From Pochonia chlamydosporia 170 (lineage: Eukaryota; Ascomycota; Sordariomycetes; Hypocreales; Clavicipitaceae): a DNA stretch of 64,000 nucleotides. Positions within the stretch are counted from its first letter, which is position 1. The number at the start of each line of letters is the position of its first letter. Location: assembly GCF_001653235.2 (NCBI RefSeq), contig NC_035796.1, positions 806,001-870,000 of the forward strand, in the 5' to 3' direction. This document shows positions 1 through 10,200 of the stretch, one piece after another. A model generated the notes under the pieces. That model saw only the letters and a list, made by a program, of their open reading frames with translations. It ran no database searches and was not told the origin of the DNA. The position numbers and the translations under genes were made by a program.

Positions 1-412
1 AATCGCCAGATGTCGATCGTTGGGGGATATTACGAATGTCGCTATATTTGGATTGTCTGCATACACAAAAAGTCAGCCTATGCGATGATCCATATGGCAG
101 ACAACTTATTCTAGGACTCACGTCGGAGGTGCCGCTGTAGTCCCATCTTTTCTCTCGGTAATAATATCAATATCCTATGCGCAACCTTTGTCAGTCATAA
201 GCTTAGGTTGGTCTAATTCAATTTGTTCGTACAGAATCATCGTCATCTTCATCCATTGCGCCGCTCTCATCTTCTTCTTCTCCTTCCTCTAGCTCTTCGG
301 TTTTAGAGACGGTTGGCTTCTTATCATCCTGGTTAACCTTGGGCTCCTCTGGCTCGTAGAGGTCGTCGCCCTCATCCATCTCCATTTCGTGCTCCGACAA
401 GTCGGAATTCAT
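1..412 (-). CDS. FIP1: Pre-mRNA polyadenylation factor Fip1, N-terminal part (runs off the left edge)
   Basis: Fip1 is a subunit of the cleavage and polyadenylation factor; it tethers poly(A) polymerase during nuclear mRNA 3'-end formation. Three exons can be read on the minus strand: 412-233, 174-122 and 56-1, with introns 232-175 and 121-57, both GT-AG and in phase. Exon 1 begins MNSDLSEHEMEMDEG and is a very acidic tail ending in DEDDDDS. Exon 2 gives DIDIITERKDGTTAAPP, which matches the conserved fungal Fip1 core as I recall it, and exon 3 continues TQSKYSDIRNIPQR. The C-terminal part lies outside the window. The ATG at 412 is the first in frame ahead of the acidic region. The gene is divergent from NUP49 across 467 bp. 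The family call rests on the core motif and is fairly secure; exon edges are hand-made. Confidence 0.85.
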
Positions 413-879
413 GGCGGGTGGGTGGAAGCCAAAAGAAAACGAGGGTGTCTCTCGGCGGCTCTGCGGCTACAGATCAAAAGACTAAGCACAATTGCGACGC
501 TGCAATGTAATAAATACTGTGGTGTAGCTTGGCAAGTAGAAGTAGCTGTGGAACTTGATGCATCAAATGCATTCTAGAGTTCTACTGCCGGAGCATATGA
601 GCTCCAGATGAGCCGACATTTCTCCGCCCTGGTCGCGCTCCAGCACGTCAACTGGTCTAGTTGCTCCAGAGCTTCGGCTGGAGACAGCAAGCCCAGCTGC
701 CAAGGGACCAGACATCAGACGCATCACCTTCCTGTTGACTTCGCATTGAAGGATCCACTCTTCGACCAAAAGTCAAAGGTTTGGTCCCATTTGAGGTCCC
801 ATCCAAAGCAACTTCGCAAAAAGTGCTGTTCCGAGCTCAGACGCAATTCGCGGTCGACCACCTTTCCCAGCAGTTTCCA
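413..879. promoter_or_regulatory. Divergent intergenic region between FIP1 and NUP49
   Basis: These 467 bp separate two divergent start codons and must contain both promoters and both 5' leaders. Short open frames here have no protein-like features. I see no clear TATA box or repeat. Confidence 0.5.
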
Positions 880-2448
880 ATGTCTCTTGCACGGTCAGCC
901 AGTGTGCCTGGGGGTCTCACGATTAATACCGGCGCCGCCAATTCCTTGTAAGCGACTTCACTTTTGAATCATTCCCCATCTCAGCATCTTTTATCCAGCC
1001 TACAACCTTCCCATACTCCTCTCTTCTACTCGTGCAGGAATCATCTTTGCCTTGATCTGAGCATTGGCGATTGCGGAGCATGTTGTTACTGAACCATACT
1101 GACCAGAGTTGATTCAGAGGCACATCCACGTCACAGCCATCGGCACCTGCTGGTTTGTTTGGGTCAGGTAGCACGTCTGCCAATCCATCAACATCAACGA
1201 CCACCGGAATGGCGACCGCTGGAGGGTTATTCGGAGGCGCGCAGCAGAAAACGGGAACCGGCTTGTTTGGCTCTTCGACAGCCGCGACAAATCCAACGAC
1301 CACACAACCCAGTACGACCGGTGGATTGTTCGGTACCGCGTCCAGCAATCAGCCTACTCAACAAAGCAACGCTGGGGCCGGCGGCTTGTTTGGCAGCACG
1401 GCACCAAATCAACAACAGACACAACCAGCTGCTGGGGGACTATTTGGCAGCAATCCCGCCTCAACTCAGCAACAGCAACCCCAGCAGATAGGCGGTGGCC
1501 TCTTCGGTTCTTCAACAGCCAACCCCCAGCCAGCCTCTACGGGAGGTGGCCTCTTTGGCCAGTCACAGGCAAAGCCTTCAGGAGGGTTGTTGTAAGTCAG
1601 ATGATGTCGTCAGCGGCAAATTACCAGGCTGACCATAGATAACCCTCGTGTCTTACAGTGGTCAAACTCAACCGCAGCAACCTCAATCGACAAGTCAAGT
1701 GCCTGCCGTTCAAATCAATTATGATAATCTTCGGCCGAGGACGAGATTCGACGATCTTGCGAAACCTGTTCAAGATGAGATAGCCCTCATAGACAAGGGA
1801 ATCCAGCGCGTTATCAAGATGAAGGATGAGATCGGTGAATTCATGCCACAACATGAGAAGGATATTGAGCAACTTGGCAGAGATGTGAAATTTGTGGAAA
1901 CCAAGTTCAAAACTGTCCAAGTTGCTCTCAATCAAGACATTCAAACAGTCAAGGTGTTGCAAGACATGACGAAGAAGAGCATAGCTGATGCCCAGCTCTC
2001 GTTCAAGGCCACCGACAACCTTAAGCTACCCACACATTATCACCAGACTGGTCTTTTTGCCGGGCCAACACCATCCGCGGACGCCAATGGAAGTGATGCT
2101 GCTTCGGCCCACGCCAGTGCGCAGGACTTAATCACCTATTTCAATCGAATTTGCGACGATGTTGAAAGATACAAGAAAAGACTAGATGAATATCGAGGCG
2201 AAATTGAACGGGACATGCCTGGCGTGGAGAACGGGCTTTACGAGCAAATCCGAACCCTACGTGATCGCAATACTGCTGTGGGAGGGGCCGTACAAGATCA
2301 GCTTGGACAGGTATTATCAGCATTGCGAGAAACAGGAAATGCCATCGTAGCACAAGCTGGCCAGATTGCCGATACTCGTGAGAGGCTTTCTAGACTGCAG
2401 GCAGGAATTCTCAATAGTGGCGTTTATGCCATGGGAATGGCGGGATGA
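880..2448 (+). CDS. NUP49: Nucleoporin Nup49 (GLFG repeats plus coiled-coil domain)
   Basis: Nup49 belongs to the central Nsp1-Nup49-Nup57 channel complex of the nuclear pore; its FG repeats form the transport barrier and bind karyopherins. Exons are 880-947, 1118-1591 and 1659-2448, giving 443 residues. Exon 1 encodes [12 protein letters not shown] followed by [10 protein letters not shown]. The N-terminal half carries nine GLFG units separated by Q/T/S/A/P-rich spacers; the ninth is created across intron 2. From about residue 195 the protein becomes a helical domain with long coiled-coil character ([14 protein letters not shown], then [10 protein letters not shown]), typical of the Nup49/p58 family. 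Intron 1 is 170 nt, intron 2 is 67 nt. The split start was chosen because the short first exon restores the usual N-terminus and keeps phase; starting inside exon 2 would lose it. Confidence 0.87.
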
Positions 2449-3048
2449 TATGCCCTACCGACGGTCGCAATTACGACAATGGAATTACGAGTACAAGATG
2501 ATCATGCCCAGCTAGCGTTTCTTGTCTAGTGCCGTGCTTCTTTCCATCCAAGCAGCCGTTCGTTGGAGGCAGAATGGCAGCCGCTAGAGCTACTGATGCT
2601 AGCAAAATGTTTTCTGCAGCTACCATGTACTATATATGTCCGGGAGTAAGGCGAGCTTCTGTGCATTGGCCATTGCGCAGAGTAGAAGGTTTATGCAAAT
2701 GATATACAGCGGCGCTCTAGATGGAAAGGTTCAAAGGGAGGGCTTTTGCAACCGGCATTTGCCGTGCCATTTAGTGCTCCAAGTCAAGGATGTTGACATC
2801 ATGGAATTACCATAAATGTTCAGTTATGGGAGGTAGTCGCGGCCAGTTAGTTCCCTGGCAGATGAAAATAACAATGCTCTAATAAAATTGACCTAAATGC
2901 GCCGTATCCTAAGGTGTATTTATACGCTGTCAATGGGTATCAATGCACCGGCATACAGCATTGCCGGATGCAAGTGCTGTGGATGTGGTATAGTATATTC
3001 CAAATATTTCTCACGACGCCCGAGTAGACCACAGACAACAGTAGCTCG
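2449..3048. other. Convergent 3' intergenic region
   Basis: About 600 bp between the NUP49 stop and the RPC31 stop. It should hold both 3' untranslated regions. No open frame, repeat or RNA gene is visible. Confidence 0.5.
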
Positions 3049-3917
3049 CTAATACGTCCCTTCGCCATCATCTCCCTCCCCATAATCATCGCCCATCTCA
3101 TCACCATTATCAAAGTAATGTTCAGCGTCGTAGTCGCCAGCATCTTCGTCATCGTAAACTTCGTCCTCATCCTCCTCTTCGAGTCCCTCTTCGTCTTCCA
3201 GCTCGGCGCCCTCATCGGCTTCGTCCTCACGCATTGCCTCGAGCTTCTCCAATAAGTTCCTCCCAGTGCCGCTACCGGCCTCCCGTTCTTCGTCGCCATC
3301 ACCATCCAGCGAGGGCATTCCAAACGCCTCCTCGGCGTTGGGCAAGGCACTGACTTTGCTGAGCTCTAACCTTCGCTTCTTGCGCACTCCTACGCCATCC
3401 TCGGGTTCAACGGTGTCTAATAGCTCGGCAGGAAACATTTCGCGGCACACCGGGCGGGCTGACCAGTCTGGCAGGGCTCGCTCCTCCCGAACAAACTTTT
3501 GTGAGTATGTCGGCATGGCAGTGAAAGGATCGACTGAAGCCTTGTTTTTGACGCCATATCGGGCATTCATCTGTGCTTGACCGTATAACTTTCTTGGCGT
3601 GGTCGGATCGTGAAGGGAGGTCCGTTTAGAGGTATAGAGTGGTGAGGAATGTATTTGGTGGCGTAGAAGCAGGAAGTGTTGAACCGCGCTGACTTCGGGG
3701 CCAGTTAAATCTCGCGGGGTTGGGACTGTGTATGGCTAGATTACCAAGTCAGTTTCTAGGATTACTTCAATTGCTCCGATTCAAAATATCATACTGGGAA
3801 AAGCTCGGATGGTCTTGCGTCTGGCTCATCGCCAGTGTCCCAAGGCACATTCGGGCGTCCTCCACCTCTCGCGCCTCCTCTGCCACCCCGTCCACCGCCT
3901 CGTCCTCCTCTGGACAT
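3049..3917 (-). CDS. RPC31: RNA polymerase III subunit Rpc31 (RPC7-like)
   Basis: Rpc31 is part of the Rpc82-Rpc34-Rpc31 subcomplex that helps RNA polymerase III initiate on tRNA and 5S genes. Two exons, 3917-3795 and 3735-3049, with a 59-nt intron, give 269 residues. The N-terminus is an Arg-Gly-rich tail (MSRGGRGGGRGGRGG) and exon 1 ends WDTGDEPDARPSELFP. Exon 2 carries the basic centre (VRKKRRLELSKV) and ends in a long Asp/Glu-rich tail with DYDAEHYFDNGDEMGDD. A Gly/Arg head, short central domain and acidic tail is the usual layout of this family. The ATG at 3917 is the one directly before the RGG run; the upstream in-frame ATG at 4040 would add an unrelated extension. Divergent from the HSM3-like gene. 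Confidence 0.8.
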
Positions 3918-4386
3918 CAAGGCAGCAACAGAACGCCGATAATGCTCGTCACGGTGGCGGAGATGCAAATATAGTCGACTAGCTAATTTCTGGGAGACAG
4001 CTGTCGTGTGTTGGCTCTTTGTATTGGATGGTGTGGTCACAGTCTGTCACTTCCAACAGAATGTGAAAAAGCTGAGTCGCAAACAGCACATGCGTGGTGG
4101 TTGGTGGGGGGGCGGAATTGGCTCCGCACTGCCCTCGAATGAGTCTGGTCTGTGGCTCATGGGCAACATTGAAGGTACCAGCCAGAATGCAAAGTAAGCC
4201 AACATTGAACCAGACTACATGCATCCCTTCTTGTTCGACGCCGCCAGTTCGTAGACGACAAACTTGTATCGCTGACGTTCAATGATGCACTTATCCGGCT
4301 AAAAGAAAACTAAAAACTGAGTCACCTTCATCTTCGCTTCTCGGTTCAGACAAGTTGCTCAAGCCCGGCCCGCTTGGGGTCTACAG
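3918..4386. promoter_or_regulatory. Divergent promoter region with two copies of CAACATTGAA
   Basis: 469 bp between the RPC31 and HSM3-like start codons. Two exact CAACATTGAA words lie at 4164-4173 and 4200-4209, 36 bp apart and in the same orientation. The word recurs in distant gene-poor DNA of this window. Its function is unknown. Confidence 0.45.
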
Positions 4387-5582
4387 ATGGCTGCGAGAAC
4401 AGTGCCTCAATACAACATGGAAACCATGCATATATCTGGGCTTCCAGAGCTGGAGGCTCATCTGCAGCAATTACTTGATGACGCTTCTCTACCATTCAAC
4501 GCGAAGCTTCTAGATGATGTCGAACTTCAACTCACCGGTATGCTTGCCAACGCTCATTGTCATGGGTAGCTTTTGTTGTGTACATGTCCAAGTGCTAACG
4601 AGGTGAGCGGCTTCTAGAAGATAATATTCCCTCCCTTCTGCCAGTGTTGCTGCCTCCTCTGACGGAGATTTTGAAACAAACAACACAAGATCCGACACCT
4701 TTACTCTCACTGACAATCAAATTACTTTCGCCTCTTCCCTTTACCAGGACTCTCACTATCGCCGATCCTCCTTCGTTGTTGACAGCACTGAGTTCTCCTC
4801 TTCCTGGGGCAAACTTGCTCGCGCTGGCAATCATCCACAAAGCTGCTAAAGCACCTGCAGATGCTTCCATACTTAGCACACTTCCCGAGGTCGTCGAAGC
4901 GACTATCAAATGCTGGCTAACCAGCATTGATGTCGGCGTCGGTGGGAAAGCAGCTAGAGTACTGGGCGACTTGCTGGAGACTGATTGCGAGGTTGTCGAT
5001 AACGATGTCGCTGGCACCCTTTCGCGCAGTCAAGTAAACGGAGATGAAGTAGTTCGGCGGCATGTTCCTGGGCACGGCAGATTGTGGCGTCTAATCCTGC
5101 AAAGCCGTTCCAACCTCAGCATAATTTACCAGTGCTGCTCTCACGAGTCTCCAAGCCTTGAACAGCCACGTACTCCTCACCAAATCACGATCTCGCAAGG
5201 CCGGCTTCTAAGACTGTTGCCGCGTCTCTGTACGCTGAATATTGGCGCATTGAGCTGCACACTATCACCTGACCTATTCAAACTGTCGGGGGAGGTTGAA
5301 CATCAAGTTGGGCAAGGTCTTCTTCAATGGGCAGCTCTTGGGATGGTGGACAAATCGGATGTCTTGATGCACCTCAGCCTTGTGGACTTTTTTGAAACGT
5401 TCGTCAGTGTCATGAGAGTGTCAAGGCGTTCCGCCGATATGAATGCATTCATAGGCAAGCTTGTGACGACCGCACTTCAGGGCGATGCAGAGTTAGAAAC
5501 CGCACTCAAGACACTACCAGACAGAACTGTCGAAGAAGAAGCCGAGCCACTACGCACGTTTATTACTGGGCTTTTCATGTAA
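4387..5582 (+). CDS. HSM3-like protein (proteasome-chaperone / mismatch-repair HSM3 N-terminal-like), apparently truncated
   Basis: Exons 4387-4537 and 4618-5582 (intron 80 nt) give 371 residues. The protein is a leucine-rich all-helical repeat protein: exon 1 has LPELEAHLQQLLDDASLPF, then LLDDVELQLT; exon 2 has LLPPLTEILKQ and AARVLGDLLETDCEVV. This resembles the fungal HSM3 N-terminal family as I remember it. In yeast Hsm3 helps assemble the 19S proteasome base and was first described in mismatch repair. The frame stops at TAA 5580-5582 but continues open in the same frame for 36 codons to TAG at 5691-5693, with charged helical sequence (KKLDELSAIAQAQLF). The stop may therefore be a recent nonsense change or polymorphism. 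A spliced alternative is possible but I find no good branch point. Family assignment is moderate. Confidence 0.55.
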
Positions 5583-6164
5583 AAGAAGCTAGATGAACTT
5601 TCTGCAATCGCACAAGCGCAACTCTTCAAGTCCGCAGCCCCGGAGGTAGCTACCCAGAAGGAGAGGGACACGTACAATGCCAAATATTATTAGTGGAGAT
5701 GTTGTGCATTCACCGTTCGTTGTAAACCGCTGTAGACGTGTGTGGTTTTCTCAAAACCACATTTTCCTCAACAGGTCATCACATCACGAGACACATGGTG
5801 ACCCCATGCCAGCGATACCAGCGAGTACCAACACTATCGGCTGCACTTCACTGCCGGTCTAAATAGTGTCATACTATGATATTTAAAAAGAGTATTCTTT
5901 TTTTCTATCATCGCGGCAACCATGGAGTACTCGGGACATACCATGTAATACTATACTCTAAGAACCAAATTTGGCAGTGTCGGATTTAGGAGTGCGGCTT
6001 GGTGATATAAACCCGTATCCTATTGCCGGCACGGCAGTCACATATAAAGTCATACCAAAACTCGAATCCAGCTCACAGATACTCTGAGTGGTACTATCTA
6101 CTTTCTACAGCTATCTCTCTTACATACTTCTCGCACATACGTAATACTTGTCAACCCTCCCAAT
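5583..6164. other. Intergenic region: open extension of the HSM3-like frame, then dehydrogenase promoter
   Basis: 5583-5693 is the open extension described under the HSM3-like gene. The remainder is non-coding. A TATA-like ACATATAAAG lies at about 6040-6049, roughly 120 bp before the dehydrogenase ATG. Confidence 0.4.
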
Positions 6165-7075
6165 ATGATCATTCTCGTGACTGGTGGAAACCGCGGTATC
6201 GGATTTGCGATCGTAAAGTCCATAAGTATTCGGTTTCCCAAATCTACCATTCTCCTTGGTTGCAGAAACATGACTTTCGGAGAAGAGGCTGTTCTGCAGC
6301 TTCAAAAAGATGGTGCAGTTGCCGCAGTTGAGGCTATCCAAATTGACATTGAAAGCGACTCTTCCATCATTGCGGCCGTGAAAAGCATCGAACAAAAGTT
6401 TGGGAGACTTGATGGTGAGAATGTGCATTAAAAAATCCAAGAAAATAGAAATGGAAAATAACTCTTTATTTGATAATGTCTGCTAACATGTCAATCTGCC
6501 AGTTCTTATCAACAATGCCATCAAGCTCGAAAGACCTTCATCACACGATCTGACTTGCGTCCGCTCTGCCGCCAATGCCTGCTACAACAACGCAATCACT
6601 TCCAACATCGTTGTCACTAGGGCGATGGAGCCCCTTTTGAGAAAGGCTACAAACCCTCGAGTCATCATGGTATCCAGCACTCGAGGCAGCATGGGTCGAA
6701 CCGCCAAGAAAGAGGTTCGTTCAACTCCCATACCATCTTGGGCACAACAAATATGCATCAAGCATCTAATCGCATGTATAATAGCTACCACCCGTTTCAG
6801 TCGTAGACTACTGCATCGCAAAGGCTGGCTTAAATATGCTTGTATTGCAGCTACAAGCAGCAGAAGATGCAAGGGCCAAAACGGACCAGAAACTAGCTTT
6901 TTGGGCAGTCAGCCCAGGTCATTGCAAAACTAGCTTCAACGGTTTCAAGGGAACCAAGGATCCTGCAGACGGTGCGGAAGTCGTCCTGAGACTCTTCGAT
7001 TCTGCAGAAGGCGAGATAGAAGGAGGTACATTTTGGGAATACGAGAATGGTGTTTTTCAAATGCCGCCTTGGTAG
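6165..7075 (+). CDS. Short-chain dehydrogenase/reductase, carbonyl-reductase-like
   Basis: Exons 6165-6414, 6503-6714 and 6785-7075 give 250 residues, a normal length for a classical SDR. The cofactor loop is VTGGNRGIGFAIV near the N-terminus (TGxxxGIG), the NNAG-like motif is LINNAIK, the catalytic serine lies in VMVSSTRGS-type sequence (here IMVSSTRGS), and the catalytic pair is YCIAK (YxxxK). These support an NAD(P)H-dependent oxidoreductase of the carbonyl reductase type; the substrate cannot be told. No targeting peptide is visible. Intron 2 was placed with acceptor at 6784 because this keeps phase and leads directly into VVDYCIAKAGLNML. The gene is convergent with SEC7, with 137 bp between stop codons. 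An AT-rich run (TATATACATATATATATG) follows the stop. Confidence 0.82.
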
Positions 7076-7212
7076 GCCATCTTCGTCCAGCCAAGTGTAT
7101 ATATACATATATATATGTATGAGGAAAACACAGGAAGGAAGTCATATTTTAATACTATCTTCCACCGCAACGCCATACCACTACCGTCCTATCAAGGCTC
7201 ACTCACTATATC

Positions 7213-10200
7213 TTACAACATCTTCATGGCAGCTGCATCTTGACCAGCTCCGGCTTCGTCCGCGCGGTCGCTAATGATACTTTCCCTCCTCTTTTCCCCT
7301 GCCTTGGACATGCCTTCTATACCGAGGGCAACCTCGCCTACACGTCTCAAAACAACAAGCAGTGCTGCCCGGAGGTCCTGGCTCAGGTCCTTGGTCAGGA
7401 GTTCAACAGCTAGGGGGTAGAATTCAGGGATATGAGACTTGAAAGCATCTTCTGGGAATGTTGCGTAGCCTTCTAGAACATCAACGACGACCGGTCGCCA
7501 CGCCATAATGTTTCTATGCTGTGACTCTTCCGCCAGAGCAGAATAGCCTTGAATAATGTCTTTGCAGAGTGGTACGAGGGCAGCCTCAATGTCAGGACGG
7601 CTCTCCAATCTCTCGGGCGCGTTGTCGGCAAACATTCTGAATAGAATAGACACGTATGTTGCTGCAGAACCGCTCTCTTGCTTAAGTAGATTGGGTGGTT
7701 GTTTCATAAATCCTTCTCTCCACAACTTCATGCGAAGCTCCTTGTCTTCGTTAAAGCGACGGGCAAATTGGAACGAGCGCTTGAGCAATGCCATCAGGCG
7801 CAACAGCTCAGTTGATGGGATGTGGGCATATACAGTATCATTGCTGAATAGCTCGTTGACTGTCTCAATCATTAGAAGCTGTAGAACACAGCGAGATATT
7901 ATGCGATTGAAGAATCGTCGTCTGGCTGCCGTTACGACCACAGGTTGTTGTTGTAGGCTTGATGATGGCTTGAATTCTTCCAGTAGCTGGCCAGCAACAC
8001 CACCCGGCGCTTCCATATCATCGTCCAGGGGTTTAGGCGATGGCTGCCGAGGAATAGGCTCACCATCGGCAACAGCACCAGGCTCTTCTGTACCATTGAT
8101 CTTTAACGACTTCTCATCGACCGAGGGGGTCTCAGCGGCAGGGCTCAGGCTGCCGGAAAAGTCAAATCCGTTGGAAGGGAGAGACAAAGCAGCTGTGGAA
8201 CCCATGCTTGTCGCCGTGAACAGCTGGTACGCCGTGGTACGCTCAAAGAGTTCACAAAAGGCACCCACTATCTTCGTCCAATGCTCCTGTGTAAACTTGG
8301 TGACGTTCTTCAAAATGAGTTGCTGCAAGCAATTGCTTCCTATGCGAGATATCGTGTCATTTTCTTGGCAAATACACAACGCCAGCAACTCCAGGAAACG
8401 ATCAAGCATATACTCGAGAGATTCAAAGTAATGCGTGAAAAGAGTTATCATGTTGCGAAGCGCTTGGATCATGGTTGTAGAAAGCCAAACAGATAACTCT
8501 TCGTGGTTGAGCACATTAGTCATTTCCGGTCGTGATCTCAAGACCATGAAGATTGGATACAGTTGCTGTCGCCACAAAATATCCCAGAATTCGGGCGTGA
8601 AATCACCGCCATACTTTATCAAGGCAGCGAAGAAGTATTCAAGGGCGTTTGAGCGGACTTCCAAATCCTCTCCAGTCATGAGCACATCATGGAATGCAAA
8701 CAAGACCGGAAACCAGAAGCCCTCCTCGACTGATGTGTTCAGCTGCGTGCGTTTCGGCACATCTGACGCCTTGTGTGACGTTTCGGAATTTACGCCCCCA
8801 TTTCCGTGACTGTGTTTTTGGGACAGCGGGCACTCCGGTGTCCTCAGCATGGCTGGGATGATGGATTTCAAAAGCTCCAATGCAGCCAGGCTTTTCTTCT
8901 GGAACTTCAAGTTCTTGGAAAATTCGGTGAGGCACACAATTAGATCCGTGAAAGCTCCTTGTGAAATTACGGTGCCAAACTTAGTCTTGTAGACTTGATT
9001 GACATTTTCGTAGGCAAGATTCACGATGCTTTCATGAGGCTCTCTGGCGGCCACTGTAAACACCCCAAACATGGTTCTCCACCCAGATCGAATATTATCC
9101 CCTCGCGCTTGGATCATCTGGATGAGGCACCGTAGAACCAGGTCTTTGACGGTGACGTTGTGGGAGTTGGCAAGCACATGTTCGAATGGTTTCAAAAAGT
9201 CCTTTTGAAACTTGAAGCCTGCCAGTTCCTCAATTTCCATAAATCTCATAGAGAGTTGGCGAAGCGAATCCAAAGCAAAGAAAACAATGTTCATATTGTT
9301 GTGGCATCCAACCTGGTTAAAGTGTTCTCCAAGAACATCCCAGATATTACTCCATTCAAATCGAACACGGTTCATGTTGTAATAACTGATTTCCACGATT
9401 TTCTGCAAACTGTATGTTCTGGGTGACTCGTTGGAGCCGGACACCTTGATCTCGTCCCAGCTCACCTCTGTAAGTGCTTTGGCGAATTGCACCATAGCAT
9501 CGCCAGAGAGATTTGCAGTGTTGGTGAAGATTCGATCAACACTGCGAATGAAATCGTCCGAACGACTCTCCAAGGCAATCTCATGAGAAAACCCTCTTGG
9601 GCCCGTCCCAGACCTTTGTCTTGGCCGCTGTCTTGACTGAGTTGACGATCGCGAATCCGACGTGTCCGTCCGTGACGGTGGTATGAATCGAGCTTGGGAA
9701 ACATCAGGAATAGTGCTTTCATCGACACCTCCGGTGATAAGTTGTAGTCGGTCAAGTTGGCTGATACACATGAGGATGTCCTTCCATGATTCCCTCAACA
9801 AATTTCCCTCAGTCTGCCCAAGGTCCAAAATAACCTTGAGAGCCTCTATATTTTTTGCCTGCATATCCTGGGGGTTGTTGAGATTTGTGGTATTCCGTAG
9901 AGCGGAAATGAATGCTTCTCTCGGCGTCGAAAGTTCGAAAAGGCATGCGATTCGAGTTGCAAGTTTCATCCCTTCCAAGCAAAGTTTATTGACCTCAATG
10001 TTGTGGGATTTTTGAATTTGACTCGATAGCGCCGAGAAAAAGGACATCCATGTTACATCAAACATTGATCCAACATGTTTGAAAGATGTTGCAGGGATGA
10101 ACCTGGGGCCTGTCTTCGCGGTGTTTCGACGCTGGCTCTTGAAGAGATTCTTGAACAGCTGCTCTGAGCGTAGCGAAATCTCCTCAGACTGTTGGACATA

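Noticed and set aside
7556..8431. A 291-codon plus-strand frame opposite SEC7
   Set aside because: Antisense shadow of the long SEC7 exon, with Ser/Arg-rich composition typical of such frames and no motif.
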